Below, in pieces: positions 1 to 7,835 of a DNA stretch of 64,000 nt (its first letter is position 1; every line of letters begins with the position of its first letter). Origin of the DNA: an uncultured Flavobacteriales bacterium (GTDB lineage Bacteria > Bacteroidota > Bacteroidia > Flavobacteriales > Flavobacteriaceae). Made by a program: the position numbers and the translations under genes. Where the stretch lies: the NCBI GenBank assembly GCA_913058295.1, contig CAJXRD010000003.1, positions 47,248 to 111,247 of the forward strand. Reading direction: 5' to 3'. The notes under the pieces are model-generated. The model was not told the origin of the DNA and did not search any database. It was given only the letters and a program-made list of their open reading frames with translations.

Positions 1-410
1 GGGAATTGAATAAACAATTCTTCCAATACTTTTTCTGAATACTTTTTAGATTCTTGTTGCGATTCTAATAAGTCATGTTCTTCTATGCCAATCCAATTAT
101 AATCTAAATTCTTTTGGATGGACAAATACAATATTCTGAATAAAAAGAAAGAAATATTTTCGTTTACCGTTTTAAATTCTGAAAATTTTGAAGGTAAAAA
201 AAAGTTATTATCTCGATATCCTCCTTCGCGTTCTGCTTCATATACTTCGATAGCTTTTCCTGTTATTGCACGTGCAAAAATGGTTAGCCGAGGTTTTATT
301 TCATTTAAATTTACAGCGTGTTCTAATTCTGCTTCTCTTTTCTTTTTGCGATTTTTAAAAAAGAAAGCGAACTTGGTAAATAGAAATTCATCTGGCTCAA
401 ACTCAAACAT
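1..410 (-). CDS. norD: NorD-type NO reductase activation protein, N-terminal part (cut by window edge)
   Basis: This reading frame is not in the ORF track because its stop lies outside the window; I translated it by hand from the ATG at 408-410. The visible 136 residues begin MFEFEPDEFLF, have a basic stretch (KNRKKKREAE) and contain ITGKAIEVYEAEREGGYRDN, which I recognise from the N-terminal part of NorD proteins of Bacteroidota. NorD is a von Willebrand A protein that works with the AAA ATPase NorQ to insert or activate the non-heme iron of NO reductase. The VWA domain would lie beyond the edge. It sits 124 bp downstream of norQ on the same strand, which supports the call. The gap carries an interspersed palindromic repeat. 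Confidence 0.75.
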   Translation of the reverse strand, partial: MFEFEPDEFLFTKFAFFFKNRKKKREAELEHAVNLNEIKPRLTIFARAITGKAIEVYEAEREGGYRDNNFFLPSKFSEFKTVNENISFFLFRILYLSIQKNLDYNWIGIEEHDLLESQQESKKYSEKVLEELFIQF

Positions 411-485
411 TTTTTTAGTATTAAGTCATTTTTATCATTCCAATAGAATGAATTTAGGAGTGAAGTTAAATCTCGATAGATAGAG

Positions 486-537
486 ATTCATCACGACACT
501 TCGACAAGCTCAGTGTCCATGTTCTGAATGACAACTA
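486..537. repeat. Interspersed palindromic repeat, norQ-norD gap
   Basis: The core ACACTTCGACAAGCTCAGTGT is an imperfect inverted repeat with ACACT/AGTGT ends, followed by TTCTGAATGACA. The same word types (TTCGAC...CTCA and TTCTGAA...TTCAGAA) occur elsewhere in this window, including inside metG and tex. I recognise them as the short dispersed repeats common in flavobacterial genomes. It lies between norQ and norD and could form a hairpin in their mRNA. Confidence 0.6.
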
Positions 538-1314
538 GATCATTAAATCACATAAATCTCTAAGAGCATTAGTCACTTCTAGATCATCTGTCAAAGGTTC
601 CACAACAGCAACGTGTACTGCAAGTCGTTTTGGCAATCCGCTATGAATTAGTTTTGCAGCATCTACTAGTAATCTTGTAGAGACTGTTTCGGTTAATCCT
701 AGTTCTGTTAAATTTCTAATTTTCCCACCAATATGGACTAACTTTTTGGCAATACTAGCATCAATATCTGTTTCATTTATTAAAATATCGATTTCAATTT
801 TTTCCGTGGGATAATCAAATGCCATGGCAACAAATCGTTGACGAGTGGATGGCTTTAATTCCTTAAAGCCACGTTGATAACCTGGGTTAAAAGAAGCGAC
901 AAGCATAAAGTTCTTATGGGCTTTTATATTTTCACCCAACTTGTCAATATATAATTCTCTACGATGATCGGTAAGGGAATGTATGGCAACAATTACATCG
1001 GGTCTTGCTTCTGCAATCTCATCTAAATAAATAATTGCACCTTCTTTAACAGCAGCAGTTAAAGGGCCGTCTAACCAGATGGTTTGTGCACCTTTAATAA
1101 TATATCTCCCAATTAAATCTGTAGAGGAGGTTTCTTCATGACAAGCTATCGTAATTAGTTTGGTATCTAATTGATGGGCCATATATTCTATAAACCTTGA
1201 TTTTCCAGTTCCTGTAGGACCTTTTAATAAAAATGGAATTTTATTTTTATAGGACTGCTCAAAGACTTCAACTTCTTTACCAACTTCGTGATAATAAGGT
1301 GTTTTTTTACTCAT
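535..1314 (-). CDS. norQ: NorQ/CbbQ-family AAA+ ATPase
   Basis: This 259-aa protein is a MoxR/CbbQ-type AAA+ ATPase. A Walker A motif GPTGTGKS lies near residues 33-40, a Walker B IIYLDEI near 94-100, and a sensor-type segment VASFNPGYQRG near 138-148. NorQ works with NorD to remodel or metallate the NorCB NO reductase in the cytoplasm. The length is normal for the family. Its own -7 box (TATTTTTG) lies 25 bp upstream of the ATG, just after a hairpin terminator closing the preceding gene, so norQD looks like a separate transcription unit. CbbQ for RuBisCO is the close alternative, but norCB and norD in the same locus favour NorQ. Confidence 0.85.
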   Translation of the reverse strand: MSKKTPYYHEVGKEVEVFEQSYKNKIPFLLKGPTGTGKSRFIEYMAHQLDTKLITIACHEETSSTDLIGRYIIKGAQTIWLDGPLTAAVKEGAIIYLDEIAEARPDVIVAIHSLTDHRRELYIDKLGENIKAHKNFMLVASFNPGYQRGFKELKPSTRQRFVAMAFDYPTEKIEIDILINETDIDASIAKKLVHIGGKIRNLTELGLTETVSTRLLVDAAKLIHSGLPKRLAVHVAVVEPLTDDLEVTNALRDLCDLMI

Positions 1315-1338
1315 GAGAATAGTGATTATATTACACTA

Positions 1339-1346
1339 CAAAAATA
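1339..1346 (-). promoter_or_regulatory. -7 box of norQ promoter
   Basis: On the minus strand the sequence reads TATTTTTG, a perfect fit to the Bacteroidota -7 consensus TAnnTTTG. It lies 25 bp upstream of the norQ ATG and directly after the hairpin that ends the 597-aa gene. No clear -33 box is visible because that position falls inside the hairpin. Confidence 0.5.
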
Positions 1347-1350
1347 CAAA

Positions 1351-1390
1351 AAAATATATTAAAAGACCATATAGTCTTTTAATATATTTT
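1351..1390 (-). terminator. Intrinsic terminator, 17-bp perfect stem
   Basis: AAAATATATTAAAAGAC and GTCTTTTAATATATTTT pair perfectly over 17 bp around a 6-nt loop. On the minus strand the stem is followed by a run of T. The outer end of the stem overlaps the stop codon of the 597-aa gene by two bases, so this ends that transcript before norQ. Confidence 0.75.
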
Positions 1391-3182
1391 AAAGATCTTT
1401 TCGATTTTGAATCTCTAAAGTAATCCCTTTTAATTTGTTTTTGCTAAGTTCTAATTCATTAAAATAATTAGTTGTTGCATCATCAAAAGTTTCAAATAAG
1501 TTGTAGTAGTAGGAGATTCCCTCGTCTAAATTTTTTGAAAAGTTTGAAAAATATTTCGATTGCTTTCTATCTAAAACCCCTTTAGTTTCCTCTAATTTGT
1601 TTTTAAGATAATCGATATAAATATTCAATTCTTTAATAAACATATTTGGACGATCAGTTCTTGTAATCACATTTTGTTTACCATAAATATGATGAGTCAT
1701 TTCTTTTAAACTCATTTTTTTAGAATAATATGCCATATTAGGCCCAGGACAAACAGAAACTCCTGTTCCTTCTACTTTGGTGTCTAAACCATAGGCCAAT
1801 AGTGCCGAAGTTCCTAAACCAACACAGGTACAGGTTTTTTCTGTAACTTTATTCAGTTGATAATTATACTCAGTTGGAGCTAAACCTTGAGCTTTTAATT
1901 CTTTTATTTTATTACGTTGATATTCTCTAGACGCAGTACAAATTCCTTTTTCTTTAAACTCTTTATTTAATGCAACAAATCTTTTTGGACAAACACTACC
2001 AGGTCTTCCAGAATCAATTTTTGTTTCCTTATCTAAATCTTTACTATTTCCACGAAGATTATTAAACGGAACACCTAAAGGGGATATATCACTTAAATAT
2101 AAATCTTCCTCTTTTGCGCTTTCCAATTTTTTTATTGTAGCATTATCTACTGTTGTAGCTTCAGGAACTAACAAGAAAGGAGACCCCCAACCCACAGAAT
2201 CAACTTTATAATAATCTAATAAAAAGTTATGTTCTTTTTCAGTTCCCACTCCACCTTGAGCAGAAACATCTATAGACAAAGAAGTTTTAGGAATTGTTCT
2301 TCCTTCGTTTTCTAAAACTGAAATTAACAAATCTTCTATCGAGTCTCTTAACTCATTTCTTTTTTCTTTAAACTCCTCTAGAACTGGCCCCAAAAGATAT
2401 CCCTCTGTAGCAAAAGCATGACCTCCACAATTAAGACCAGATTCTATTCTATATTCCGAAACCCAAAGGCCTTTTTTTGCTAAAAACTTTCCTTGAATTA
2501 TAGCCGATCTATAATCACTAACCTTAAGGATTATTTTTTTATTGATGTTTCCATTTTCGTCTGGGAAAAAGTCGTCAAACTGAGACATATAGGAGTAAAG
2601 TCTTGGATTCATTCCTGCAGAAAGGACTACTGATGATTTTAGATTACTATTTGCAAAGCCCCTTAGAGCCGCGTGAGCATCATTATACTCTACAGATAAT
2701 TTTTCATCTTTAATATAATTATCCTTATCGACTTTCGTCATGATATTTACATCAATACTTCCCATTCTTAGGTTTTTCTTTGCCCAACTTTTTATTTCTG
2801 AATAATTAAAATTATTCTTGGTAAGTTTTTCAAATTCCTTTTTTACATCAGAATAATCTGGTAATAAAGAGATGTATTTTTTAATCTCCTTGCTTTTTTC
2901 TTCGGATACATTTTTTAAAGCTTCAAATTTTTGAACTGATAAATCGTTCATTAAATTTAAATAGGAAGTTATTCTTTTTGCTCTAAAGTCTTCTGCTTTA
3001 TCTGAAATTTCTTTAAAAGGAATCTCAAACTTTTCGCTGTGCATTTTTCTTAATTTCTCTAGCAAAATATCATCAACTAAAGAAATTACAGAATCCATAC
3101 CGTATTGAGCAACCTTTAAAGGGGTATCTATGGTGAACCCTATTCCCATCACTGGGATATGAAACGAATGTGATTTTTTCAT
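1389..3182 (-). CDS. Unrecognised 597-aa cysteine-containing protein in the denitrification/Moco locus
   Basis: I do not recognise the family with confidence. No signal peptide or membrane segment is visible, so it is probably cytoplasmic. The start IPVMGIGFTIDTPLKVAQYG and an internal IDVSAQGGVGTEKEH...VDSVGWGSPFLLVPE look like strands and glycine loops of a TIM-barrel flavoprotein, but that is a weak inference. Six cysteines stand in conserved-looking contexts: GLNCGGHAF, SVCPKRF, GICTASRE, KTCTCVG and SVCPGPN. They could bind a metal or Fe-S cluster. The C-terminal 110 residues are charged and probably helical. It lies between moaA and norQ, has its own leader of about 100 nt with a dyad, and ends at a terminator. 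The context suggests an accessory role in anaerobic nitrogen-oxide metabolism. Confidence 0.6.
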   Translation of the reverse strand: MKKSHSFHIPVMGIGFTIDTPLKVAQYGMDSVISLVDDILLEKLRKMHSEKFEIPFKEISDKAEDFRAKRITSYLNLMNDLSVQKFEALKNVSEEKSKEIKKYISLLPDYSDVKKEFEKLTKNNFNYSEIKSWAKKNLRMGSIDVNIMTKVDKDNYIKDEKLSVEYNDAHAALRGFANSNLKSSVVLSAGMNPRLYSYMSQFDDFFPDENGNINKKIILKVSDYRSAIIQGKFLAKKGLWVSEYRIESGLNCGGHAFATEGYLLGPVLEEFKEKRNELRDSIEDLLISVLENEGRTIPKTSLSIDVSAQGGVGTEKEHNFLLDYYKVDSVGWGSPFLLVPEATTVDNATIKKLESAKEEDLYLSDISPLGVPFNNLRGNSKDLDKETKIDSGRPGSVCPKRFVALNKEFKEKGICTASREYQRNKIKELKAQGLAPTEYNYQLNKVTEKTCTCVGLGTSALLAYGLDTKVEGTGVSVCPGPNMAYYSKKMSLKEMTHHIYGKQNVITRTDRPNMFIKELNIYIDYLKNKLEETKGVLDRKQSKYFSNFSKNLDEGISYYYNLFETFDDATTNYFNELELSKNKLKGITLEIQNRKDL

Positions 3183-3229
3183 TTATTAATATATTGTAAG
3201 TTTAACCTCTAATTATTTAGGTAAATTAC

Positions 3230-3268
3230 ATCACTAATAAATTGATAATAAGAGATTTAATTAGTGAT
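3230..3268. promoter_or_regulatory. Dyad in the leader of the 597-aa gene
   Basis: ATCACTAAT (3230-3238) and ATTAGTGAT (3260-3268) are perfect 9-bp inverted arms about 21 bp apart. They lie 48 bp upstream of the ATG of the 597-aa gene and downstream of a degenerate -7-like word (TACCTTG at 3282-3288, minus strand). This could be an operator or a leader hairpin. The regulator is unknown. Confidence 0.35.
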
Positions 3269-3376
3269 TAAAATACGGGCGCAAGGTACTTCTTTTATTT
3301 ATAAAAAAGATAAAACGACCTTAATATAATAATAGTGTTATGCCTACAAGGATTTTGGAATAAATAGGTGAATTAT

Positions 3377-4384
3377 TTACCCTCCAATGGTAATCATACT
3401 CCTGTTTTGTAGATGTAATTTTGGTTCTTGAAGTTTCTCTAAAGTATCCATTCCTCCACGTACTTTATATTTACCAAGCACTGCTTTTTGAATGATAGGT
3501 TCTATAGATTTTCCATCTCGATAAGTAGTAAGAATATCGGATTCTGTATTTGAAAACAAACAGTTTTTTAATTTTCCATCTGCAGTTAATCGCAAGCGAT
3601 TGCATGAATCACAAAAAGGATTGGTTACCGAACTTATTATTGCAAAGCTTCCACTATAGCCTTTTATTTTATAGTTTTTAGAAGTATCGTTTTCAGCATC
3701 TTGAAGACGGACTATTTTTTCCTCTGAAAAATTAGCCTTCACTTTCTGCATCACTTCTGCATAAGAAACCATTTTCTTCATGTCCCATTTATTACCATCA
3801 AAAGGCATAAACTCTATAAACCGAAAAGATATAGGCAGGTCTTTGGTGAGTTCTATAAAGTCAATAATCTCATCATCATTAAAGTCTTTCATTAATACCG
3901 CATTGATCTTCACATTAAATCCATTTTCTACCAAGAGAAGAATGTTGCTATATACTTTATCAAATTTATCCCGACGAGTAATTTCCTTAAACTTACTCTG
4001 GATTAAGGTATCTAAACTCACATTAATATTTAGAATGTTATTTTCTTTTAATAAAGTGATATATCGATCGATTGTAATGCCATTGGTAGTAAGTGCAATT
4101 TCAACTGGAAGGGAAGCTAATTTGCTCAGAATTACAGAAGCATCCTTTCTAACGAATGGCTCTCCACCGGTCAATCTAATTTTAGTAACCCCATGAGAAA
4201 CAAATGTTTTTGCGATGGTATAAATCTCTTCAAAAGTCATTATATGCGACTTAGGAGATAAAGGAACACCTTCAGCAGGCATGCAATAGGTGCATCGAAG
4301 ATTACATCGTTCGGTTAGGGAAATACGTAAGTAAGTATGTTTCCTTTTAAAGGTATCGGTTAGTATGTTTTTTTGCTCTTTCAT
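3377..4384 (-). CDS. moaA: GTP 3',8-cyclase MoaA
   Basis: This 335-aa radical SAM enzyme catalyses the first step of Moco synthesis, GTP to 3',8-cyclo-dihydro-GTP. The N-terminal radical SAM cluster motif is CNLRCTYC near residues 27-34, followed by LTGGEP. The C-terminal second cluster is seen as NPFCDSCNRLR...LKNCLF, and the protein ends in the Gly-Gly tail needed for activity (TIGG). The length is normal. Its ATG overlaps the moaCB stop by one base (TAATG), so the two are translationally coupled at the end of the Moco operon. Confidence 0.95.
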   Translation of the reverse strand: MKEQKNILTDTFKRKHTYLRISLTERCNLRCTYCMPAEGVPLSPKSHIMTFEEIYTIAKTFVSHGVTKIRLTGGEPFVRKDASVILSKLASLPVEIALTTNGITIDRYITLLKENNILNINVSLDTLIQSKFKEITRRDKFDKVYSNILLLVENGFNVKINAVLMKDFNDDEIIDFIELTKDLPISFRFIEFMPFDGNKWDMKKMVSYAEVMQKVKANFSEEKIVRLQDAENDTSKNYKIKGYSGSFAIISSVTNPFCDSCNRLRLTADGKLKNCLFSNTESDILTTYRDGKSIEPIIQKAVLGKYKVRGGMDTLEKLQEPKLHLQNRSMITIGG

Positions 4385-5295
4385 TAATCGTGACGTGCTC
4401 CTTTTAAAATTCTGAAAATATGTAAAACCGAAGGAAATATTGCATCCATAGATTCTTTTGCTCCGTTAGTAGAACCCGGCAATGCTAATACTAAAGATTT
4501 TTCAATTGTGCCAGCGACACTTCTTGAAAGCATAGAATAGGGTGTGCGATCTTGACCGTAATTACGAATTGCTTCTTCTATCCCGGAAATTCTTCTATCA
4601 ATTATCGGGAGCAAAGCTTCAGGAGTAACATCTCTTTTAGAAAGCCCCGTTCCGCCTGTATAAATAATTAAATCTATTCCTTGTTCTTGAAAAGCTATTG
4701 CTTTTTCTTGAATAATTTCTTTTTCATCTGGAATGATGATATAATCTGAAATAGCAACGCCACTTTCTTCTAATTTCTTAATGATTGCTTTCCCAGCTCG
4801 GTCTTCTTTTTGTCCTGCAGAAATAGTGTCTGAACAAACAATTACTGCTGCAGTTAAATCTTTTCGGAAGCGATCTTTAAAATCTGATTTTCCTCCTTTT
4901 TTCTCCAACAACTTTATGTTTTGTATTTCAATCCCTTTGTCAATAGGCTTTAGCATGTCATACATGTTTAGGGCAACCACACTTGCACCGTGCATAGCTT
5001 CTACCTCAACACCTGTTTTGTAAATGGTTTTTACAGTGAAAAGCACCTTTATTTCTAAATCATTTATCTCATATTCAATTCCTGTAAATTCGATAGGCAT
5101 AGGGTGACAATCGGGTAATAGTTCAGGAGTTTTTTTAACCCCCAATAATCCTGCAGCTTTACTCATTGCAAAGACATTTCCCTTCGGTACGGTATCGTTT
5201 TCAATAGCAATAATGGTTTCAGCTTTGCTCACTTTTACTATTGCTTGAGCGATTGCTGTTCTTAAAGTGCTGCTTTTATGTGTGATGTCAACCAT
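4384..5295 (-). CDS. moaCB: Bifunctional MoaC-MoaB/MogA fusion (MoaCB)
   Basis: This 303-aa protein joins two Moco enzymes. Residues 1-145 are MoaC, the cyclic pyranopterin monophosphate synthase, with the motifs LLPDCHPMPI, VEVEAMHGAS and LNMYDMLK. Residues about 148-303 are a MoaB/MogA domain that adenylylates molybdopterin, seen in IVCSDTISAG, IIYTGGTGLSKRDVTPEA and LALPGST. Such MoaCB fusions are known in several bacterial groups. There is a 160-bp gap to the upstream moaE that contains an inverted-repeat element. It overlaps moaA at its 3' end. Confidence 0.93.
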   Translation of the reverse strand: MVDITHKSSTLRTAIAQAIVKVSKAETIIAIENDTVPKGNVFAMSKAAGLLGVKKTPELLPDCHPMPIEFTGIEYEINDLEIKVLFTVKTIYKTGVEVEAMHGASVVALNMYDMLKPIDKGIEIQNIKLLEKKGGKSDFKDRFRKDLTAAVIVCSDTISAGQKEDRAGKAIIKKLEESGVAISDYIIIPDEKEIIQEKAIAFQEQGIDLIIYTGGTGLSKRDVTPEALLPIIDRRISGIEEAIRNYGQDRTPYSMLSRSVAGTIEKSLVLALPGSTNGAKESMDAIFPSVLHIFRILKGARHD

Positions 5296-5387
5296 TTTTT
5301 TTTAAAGTGTTTAATCGTTGTTCGTTTAATTGTTGAATTGTGTCTTACTTAAAGCATTAAGTTTTTCAACTTCATGAATTATTGTCT

Positions 5388-5447
5388 GTTCGAGCGCAGT
5401 CGAGAACTAATTAGTTTTATAAAAAAACCTTTCGACTGCGCTCAAGG
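5388..5447. repeat. Interspersed inverted-repeat pair, moaE-moaCB gap
   Basis: GAGCGCAGTCGA (5392-5403) and TCGACTGCGCTC (5432-5443) are perfect 12-bp inverted arms 28 bp apart. The words CTTTCGACTGCGCTCAAGG and TTCGAGCGCAGTCGAGAA are typical dispersed flavobacterial repeat sequences. The element occupies most of the gap between moaE and moaCB in the middle of the Moco operon and could fold into a strong mRNA hairpin. The plus-strand ORF across it is spurious. Confidence 0.7.
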
Positions 5448-5454
5448 AGACATA

Positions 5455-5898
5455 TTAACTATTAACCTTCCATTGATGACTCTCATCCTCAAAAATCTCT
5501 TTGCCAAATACAGGGACATTTGCTTTAATTTCTTCTACAATAAATTCGATTGCAGGGAATACTTCTTTGCGCCTTGGAGAGGAAACAAAAACAAACAAGC
5601 ATATTTCTCCAGTATTTACTTTTCCAATACTGTGATAAATATGCATACAGTTAAGATCAAACTTTTCGAATGCGGCTTCTCTAATTTCATAAAACTTTTG
5701 ATTTGCCATCTCTTCATAAGCAGTATACTCAATTGCCGAAACAACTTTGCCATTTACTTCGTCTGCTCTCACCTGACCTAAAAATATATTATGGGCACCT
5801 ATGCCTGTTTTAGATTGATGTTTTGCTATTGAATCTGCAATAAATTGCGAAGAAATTGCTCCTTCCTTAAATACGTTTTTTGGTTTTTTATTTTCCAT
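5455..5898 (-). CDS. moaE: Molybdopterin synthase catalytic subunit MoaE
   Basis: This 147-aa protein is the large subunit of molybdopterin synthase, which transfers sulfur from thiocarboxylated MoaD to cyclic pyranopterin monophosphate. Family motifs are GAHNIFLGQVR, YTAYEEMA, IYHSIGKVNTGEI and SSPRRKEVFPAIEFIVEEIKANVPVFGKE, the last with the active-site lysines. Its 5' end overlaps the moeB stop by 11 bp, so translation is probably coupled. Confidence 0.95.
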   Translation of the reverse strand: MENKKPKNVFKEGAISSQFIADSIAKHQSKTGIGAHNIFLGQVRADEVNGKVVSAIEYTAYEEMANQKFYEIREAAFEKFDLNCMHIYHSIGKVNTGEICLFVFVSSPRRKEVFPAIEFIVEEIKANVPVFGKEIFEDESHQWKVNS

Positions 5899-6967
5899 TC
5901 TTTTTGATATATTCTATTATTTCTAATGCCCCTTCTTTAATACTATAACTATTATTGATACGATATTTTTGTAATATAGATACTGCAGATTTACTTCTAA
6001 TTCCAGCTTGACAAAAGATCACCTTTGTTTTTTCAAGATCAATTTTATCAAGGTTGTTTTCAAATTCACTTAATGGTAAGTAAAGGGGGTTTATACTTGT
6101 TACTTTTGGCTGTTCCTCCATTTCCCTAACATCTATAAACTGAAGGTTATTGTTTTTGAAAACTTCTTCAATGGATATTTCAGGAATGGTAACAGTACAT
6201 TTAATCTCTTCTTCTTTTGAATTAAAAAAGGGTTTATTGTTTATTACTTTTTGAATTTCAGTTTCAGATTTATTGATTTTTATGGAAGTCATCTCTGAGG
6301 ATAAGGCGTTATAATAAAGCACCCTTCCAGAAAGAACATTTCCAAGTTCTAAAATAATTTTAATTACTTCATTGGCTTGCATAGTTCCAATAATTCCAGG
6401 TAAAACTCCTAGAACACCAATCTCTGAACAATTTGGAATAGTACCAGCTTCTGGTGGGCTTGGAAATAAACATCTATAGCTTGGACCATTGTTGTAATTA
6501 AACACAGACAGTTGGCCTTCAAATTTATAAATACCTCCATAAACCAAGGGTTTATTTGTAAGTATGGAAGCATCATTTACGAGATAACGGGTTTCAAAAT
6601 TATCGGTGCCATCGACAATAATATCATAGTTTTTAAAAATTTCTAAGGCATTTCTAGATGTTAATCTTTTAGGGTAAGCATTTATAGTAATGGTATTGTT
6701 TAAATCCTCTAGACGTTTCTTAGCTGCAAGCGCTTTATTGACACTTAATGTGGAAGTGCCAAAAAGAACTTGACGTTGTAAATTAGATTCTGAAACTACA
6801 TCAAAATCCATAATACCCAAAGTTCCAATTCCAGCTGCAGCAAGATATTGCAATACTGGACAGCCCAAACCACCAGCTCCAATAACCAAAACTTTAGCTT
6901 TTGAAATCTTGTCTTGACCTATTTGACCAATTTCGGAAAGAATTATATGTCTATTGTATCTACTCAT
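5888..6967 (-). CDS. moeB: MoeB/ThiF-type adenylyltransferase with C-terminal rhodanese domain
   Basis: I chose the ATG at 6967 (MSRYNRHI) over the longer ORF because family members begin there and it then avoids overlap with moaD; this gives 359 aa. Residues 1-245 are the E1-like adenylating domain (LVIGAGGLGCPVLQYLAAAG, DNFETRYLVND) that activates the MoaD C-terminus. Residues about 270-359 are a rhodanese domain with active-site CQAGIRS, so one chain can adenylate and sulfurate MoaD, as in MOCS3-type proteins. The zinc ligands of E. coli MoeB look lost: GPSYRCLF keeps only one cysteine, and no CxxC pair follows. Substrate could also be ThiS, but moaD and moaE flank it. Confidence 0.9.
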   Translation of the reverse strand: MSRYNRHIILSEIGQIGQDKISKAKVLVIGAGGLGCPVLQYLAAAGIGTLGIMDFDVVSESNLQRQVLFGTSTLSVNKALAAKKRLEDLNNTITINAYPKRLTSRNALEIFKNYDIIVDGTDNFETRYLVNDASILTNKPLVYGGIYKFEGQLSVFNYNNGPSYRCLFPSPPEAGTIPNCSEIGVLGVLPGIIGTMQANEVIKIILELGNVLSGRVLYYNALSSEMTSIKINKSETEIQKVINNKPFFNSKEEEIKCTVTIPEISIEEVFKNNNLQFIDVREMEEQPKVTSINPLYLPLSEFENNLDKIDLEKTKVIFCQAGIRSKSAVSILQKYRINNSYSIKEGALEIIEYIKKNGK

Positions 6968-6971
6968 AATT

Positions 6972-7205
6972 TCAGCCTCCAGCAAAAGGAGGTAATAATG
7001 CGATTTCGTTGGTAGTTATTTCGGTATCATCGGAAACCAACACTTGATTTTGTGCAATTTGAAAGTCCTTATTACTCAATTTAGAATATTTAAGAAATAG
7101 AGCCTCCCGAAGATCCGAAATTTTCATCCCTGAAAACTCAAACTCCTCTTCACTACATTCCGTAATTTCAGCTAATTGACCAAAATATTTAATTGCTAAC
7201 TTCAT
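6972..7205 (-). CDS. moaD: Molybdopterin synthase sulfur carrier MoaD
   Basis: This 77-aa ubiquitin-like protein ends in PPFAGG, the C-terminal Gly-Gly that is adenylated by MoeB and converted to a thiocarboxylate. The N-terminal MKLAIKYFGQLAEIT matches the beta-grasp start of MoaD, and IALLPPFAGG is diagnostic. It lies 4 bp before moeB and is followed in the pathway by moaE. The 57-bp gap to mobA carries a palindromic repeat. Confidence 0.93.
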   Translation of the reverse strand: MKLAIKYFGQLAEITECSEEEFEFSGMKISDLREALFLKYSKLSNKDFQIAQNQVLVSDDTEITTNEIALLPPFAGG

Positions 7206-7210
7206 AGTCT

Positions 7211-7228
7211 TTCCTGCGAAGGCAGGAA
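7211..7228. repeat. Short palindromic repeat TTCCTGC-GAAG-GCAGGAA
   Basis: The sequence has 7-bp perfect arms around GAAG, followed by TCTCATCC. This word is a common dispersed repeat in flavobacteria. It lies between mobA and moaD inside the Moco operon, only 6 bp upstream of the moaD start. Confidence 0.6.
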
Positions 7229-7262
7229 TCTCATCCTACACTTCTTGTTTTTTATATTAAAC

Positions 7263-7835
7263 TTATTTTTCAACTTCTGTTAATTCCTTAGGTGTATTTA
7301 TATTTGAGGTAAATCGCTCTTGATTTTTATTAAGAACGATAGTCTTCACTTTTAAATGTGTTAAAGCAATACGTAAACGTCTTTCTCCATCTTCTAATAA
7401 AGAATAAAACACGGCTTTGCTTTGTTTTTTATACATCGCAATTAAGGGCATCGATTTTCCATTACTTTCTAATTGAACCACATCCGTATTATCATCAATT
7501 CCTTCCATCAATAAGCTTAATGTTTCTGAATTAATCAAAGGAACATCACAACTAATAACCAAATTATTTTCAGTTTTAGAATAATGTAAACCGGTATAAA
7601 CACCTGCAAGGGGTCCTGCGTTTTCTATTAAATCGTTAACACGTTTGAATCCGAAAAAATCATAATCCGGATTATTACTTACAATTATTATTTCATCCAC
7701 TAAGGGTTGTAAAGCTTCTATAATATGCTGAACAAAAGCTTTGTTTTTATAGATCACAAAACCTTTATCGGTTCCCATTCTGGAGCTTTTACCTCCTGCT
7801 AGGATAATTCCTGTTATGTTGTTTTTCGTTTTCAT
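7263..7835 (-). CDS. mobA: Molybdenum cofactor guanylyltransferase MobA
   Basis: This 190-aa protein has the nucleotidyltransferase signature ILAGGKSSRMGTDKGF at residues 11-26 and GPLAGVYTGLHYS in the middle, as expected for MobA, which adds GMP to Moco to give the bis-MGD precursor used by DMSO-reductase-family enzymes. Its presence implies that the cell has an MGD enzyme such as a nitrate reductase, although none is in the window. Its ATG directly abuts the stop of the TauE-type permease gene. Confidence 0.92.
   Translation of the reverse strand: MKTKNNITGIILAGGKSSRMGTDKGFVIYKNKAFVQHIIEALQPLVDEIIIVSNNPDYDFFGFKRVNDLIENAGPLAGVYTGLHYSKTENNLVISCDVPLINSETLSLLMEGIDDNTDVVQLESNGKSMPLIAMYKKQSKAVFYSLLEDGERRLRIALTHLKVKTIVLNKNQERFTSNINTPKELTEVEK

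Noticed and set aside
118-483. Plus-strand 121-aa ORF
   Set aside because: It is the antisense shadow of the norD N-terminus, and the translation has no recognisable features.
5374-5781. Plus-strand 135-aa ORF
   Set aside because: It runs across a dispersed repeat and antisense to moaE.
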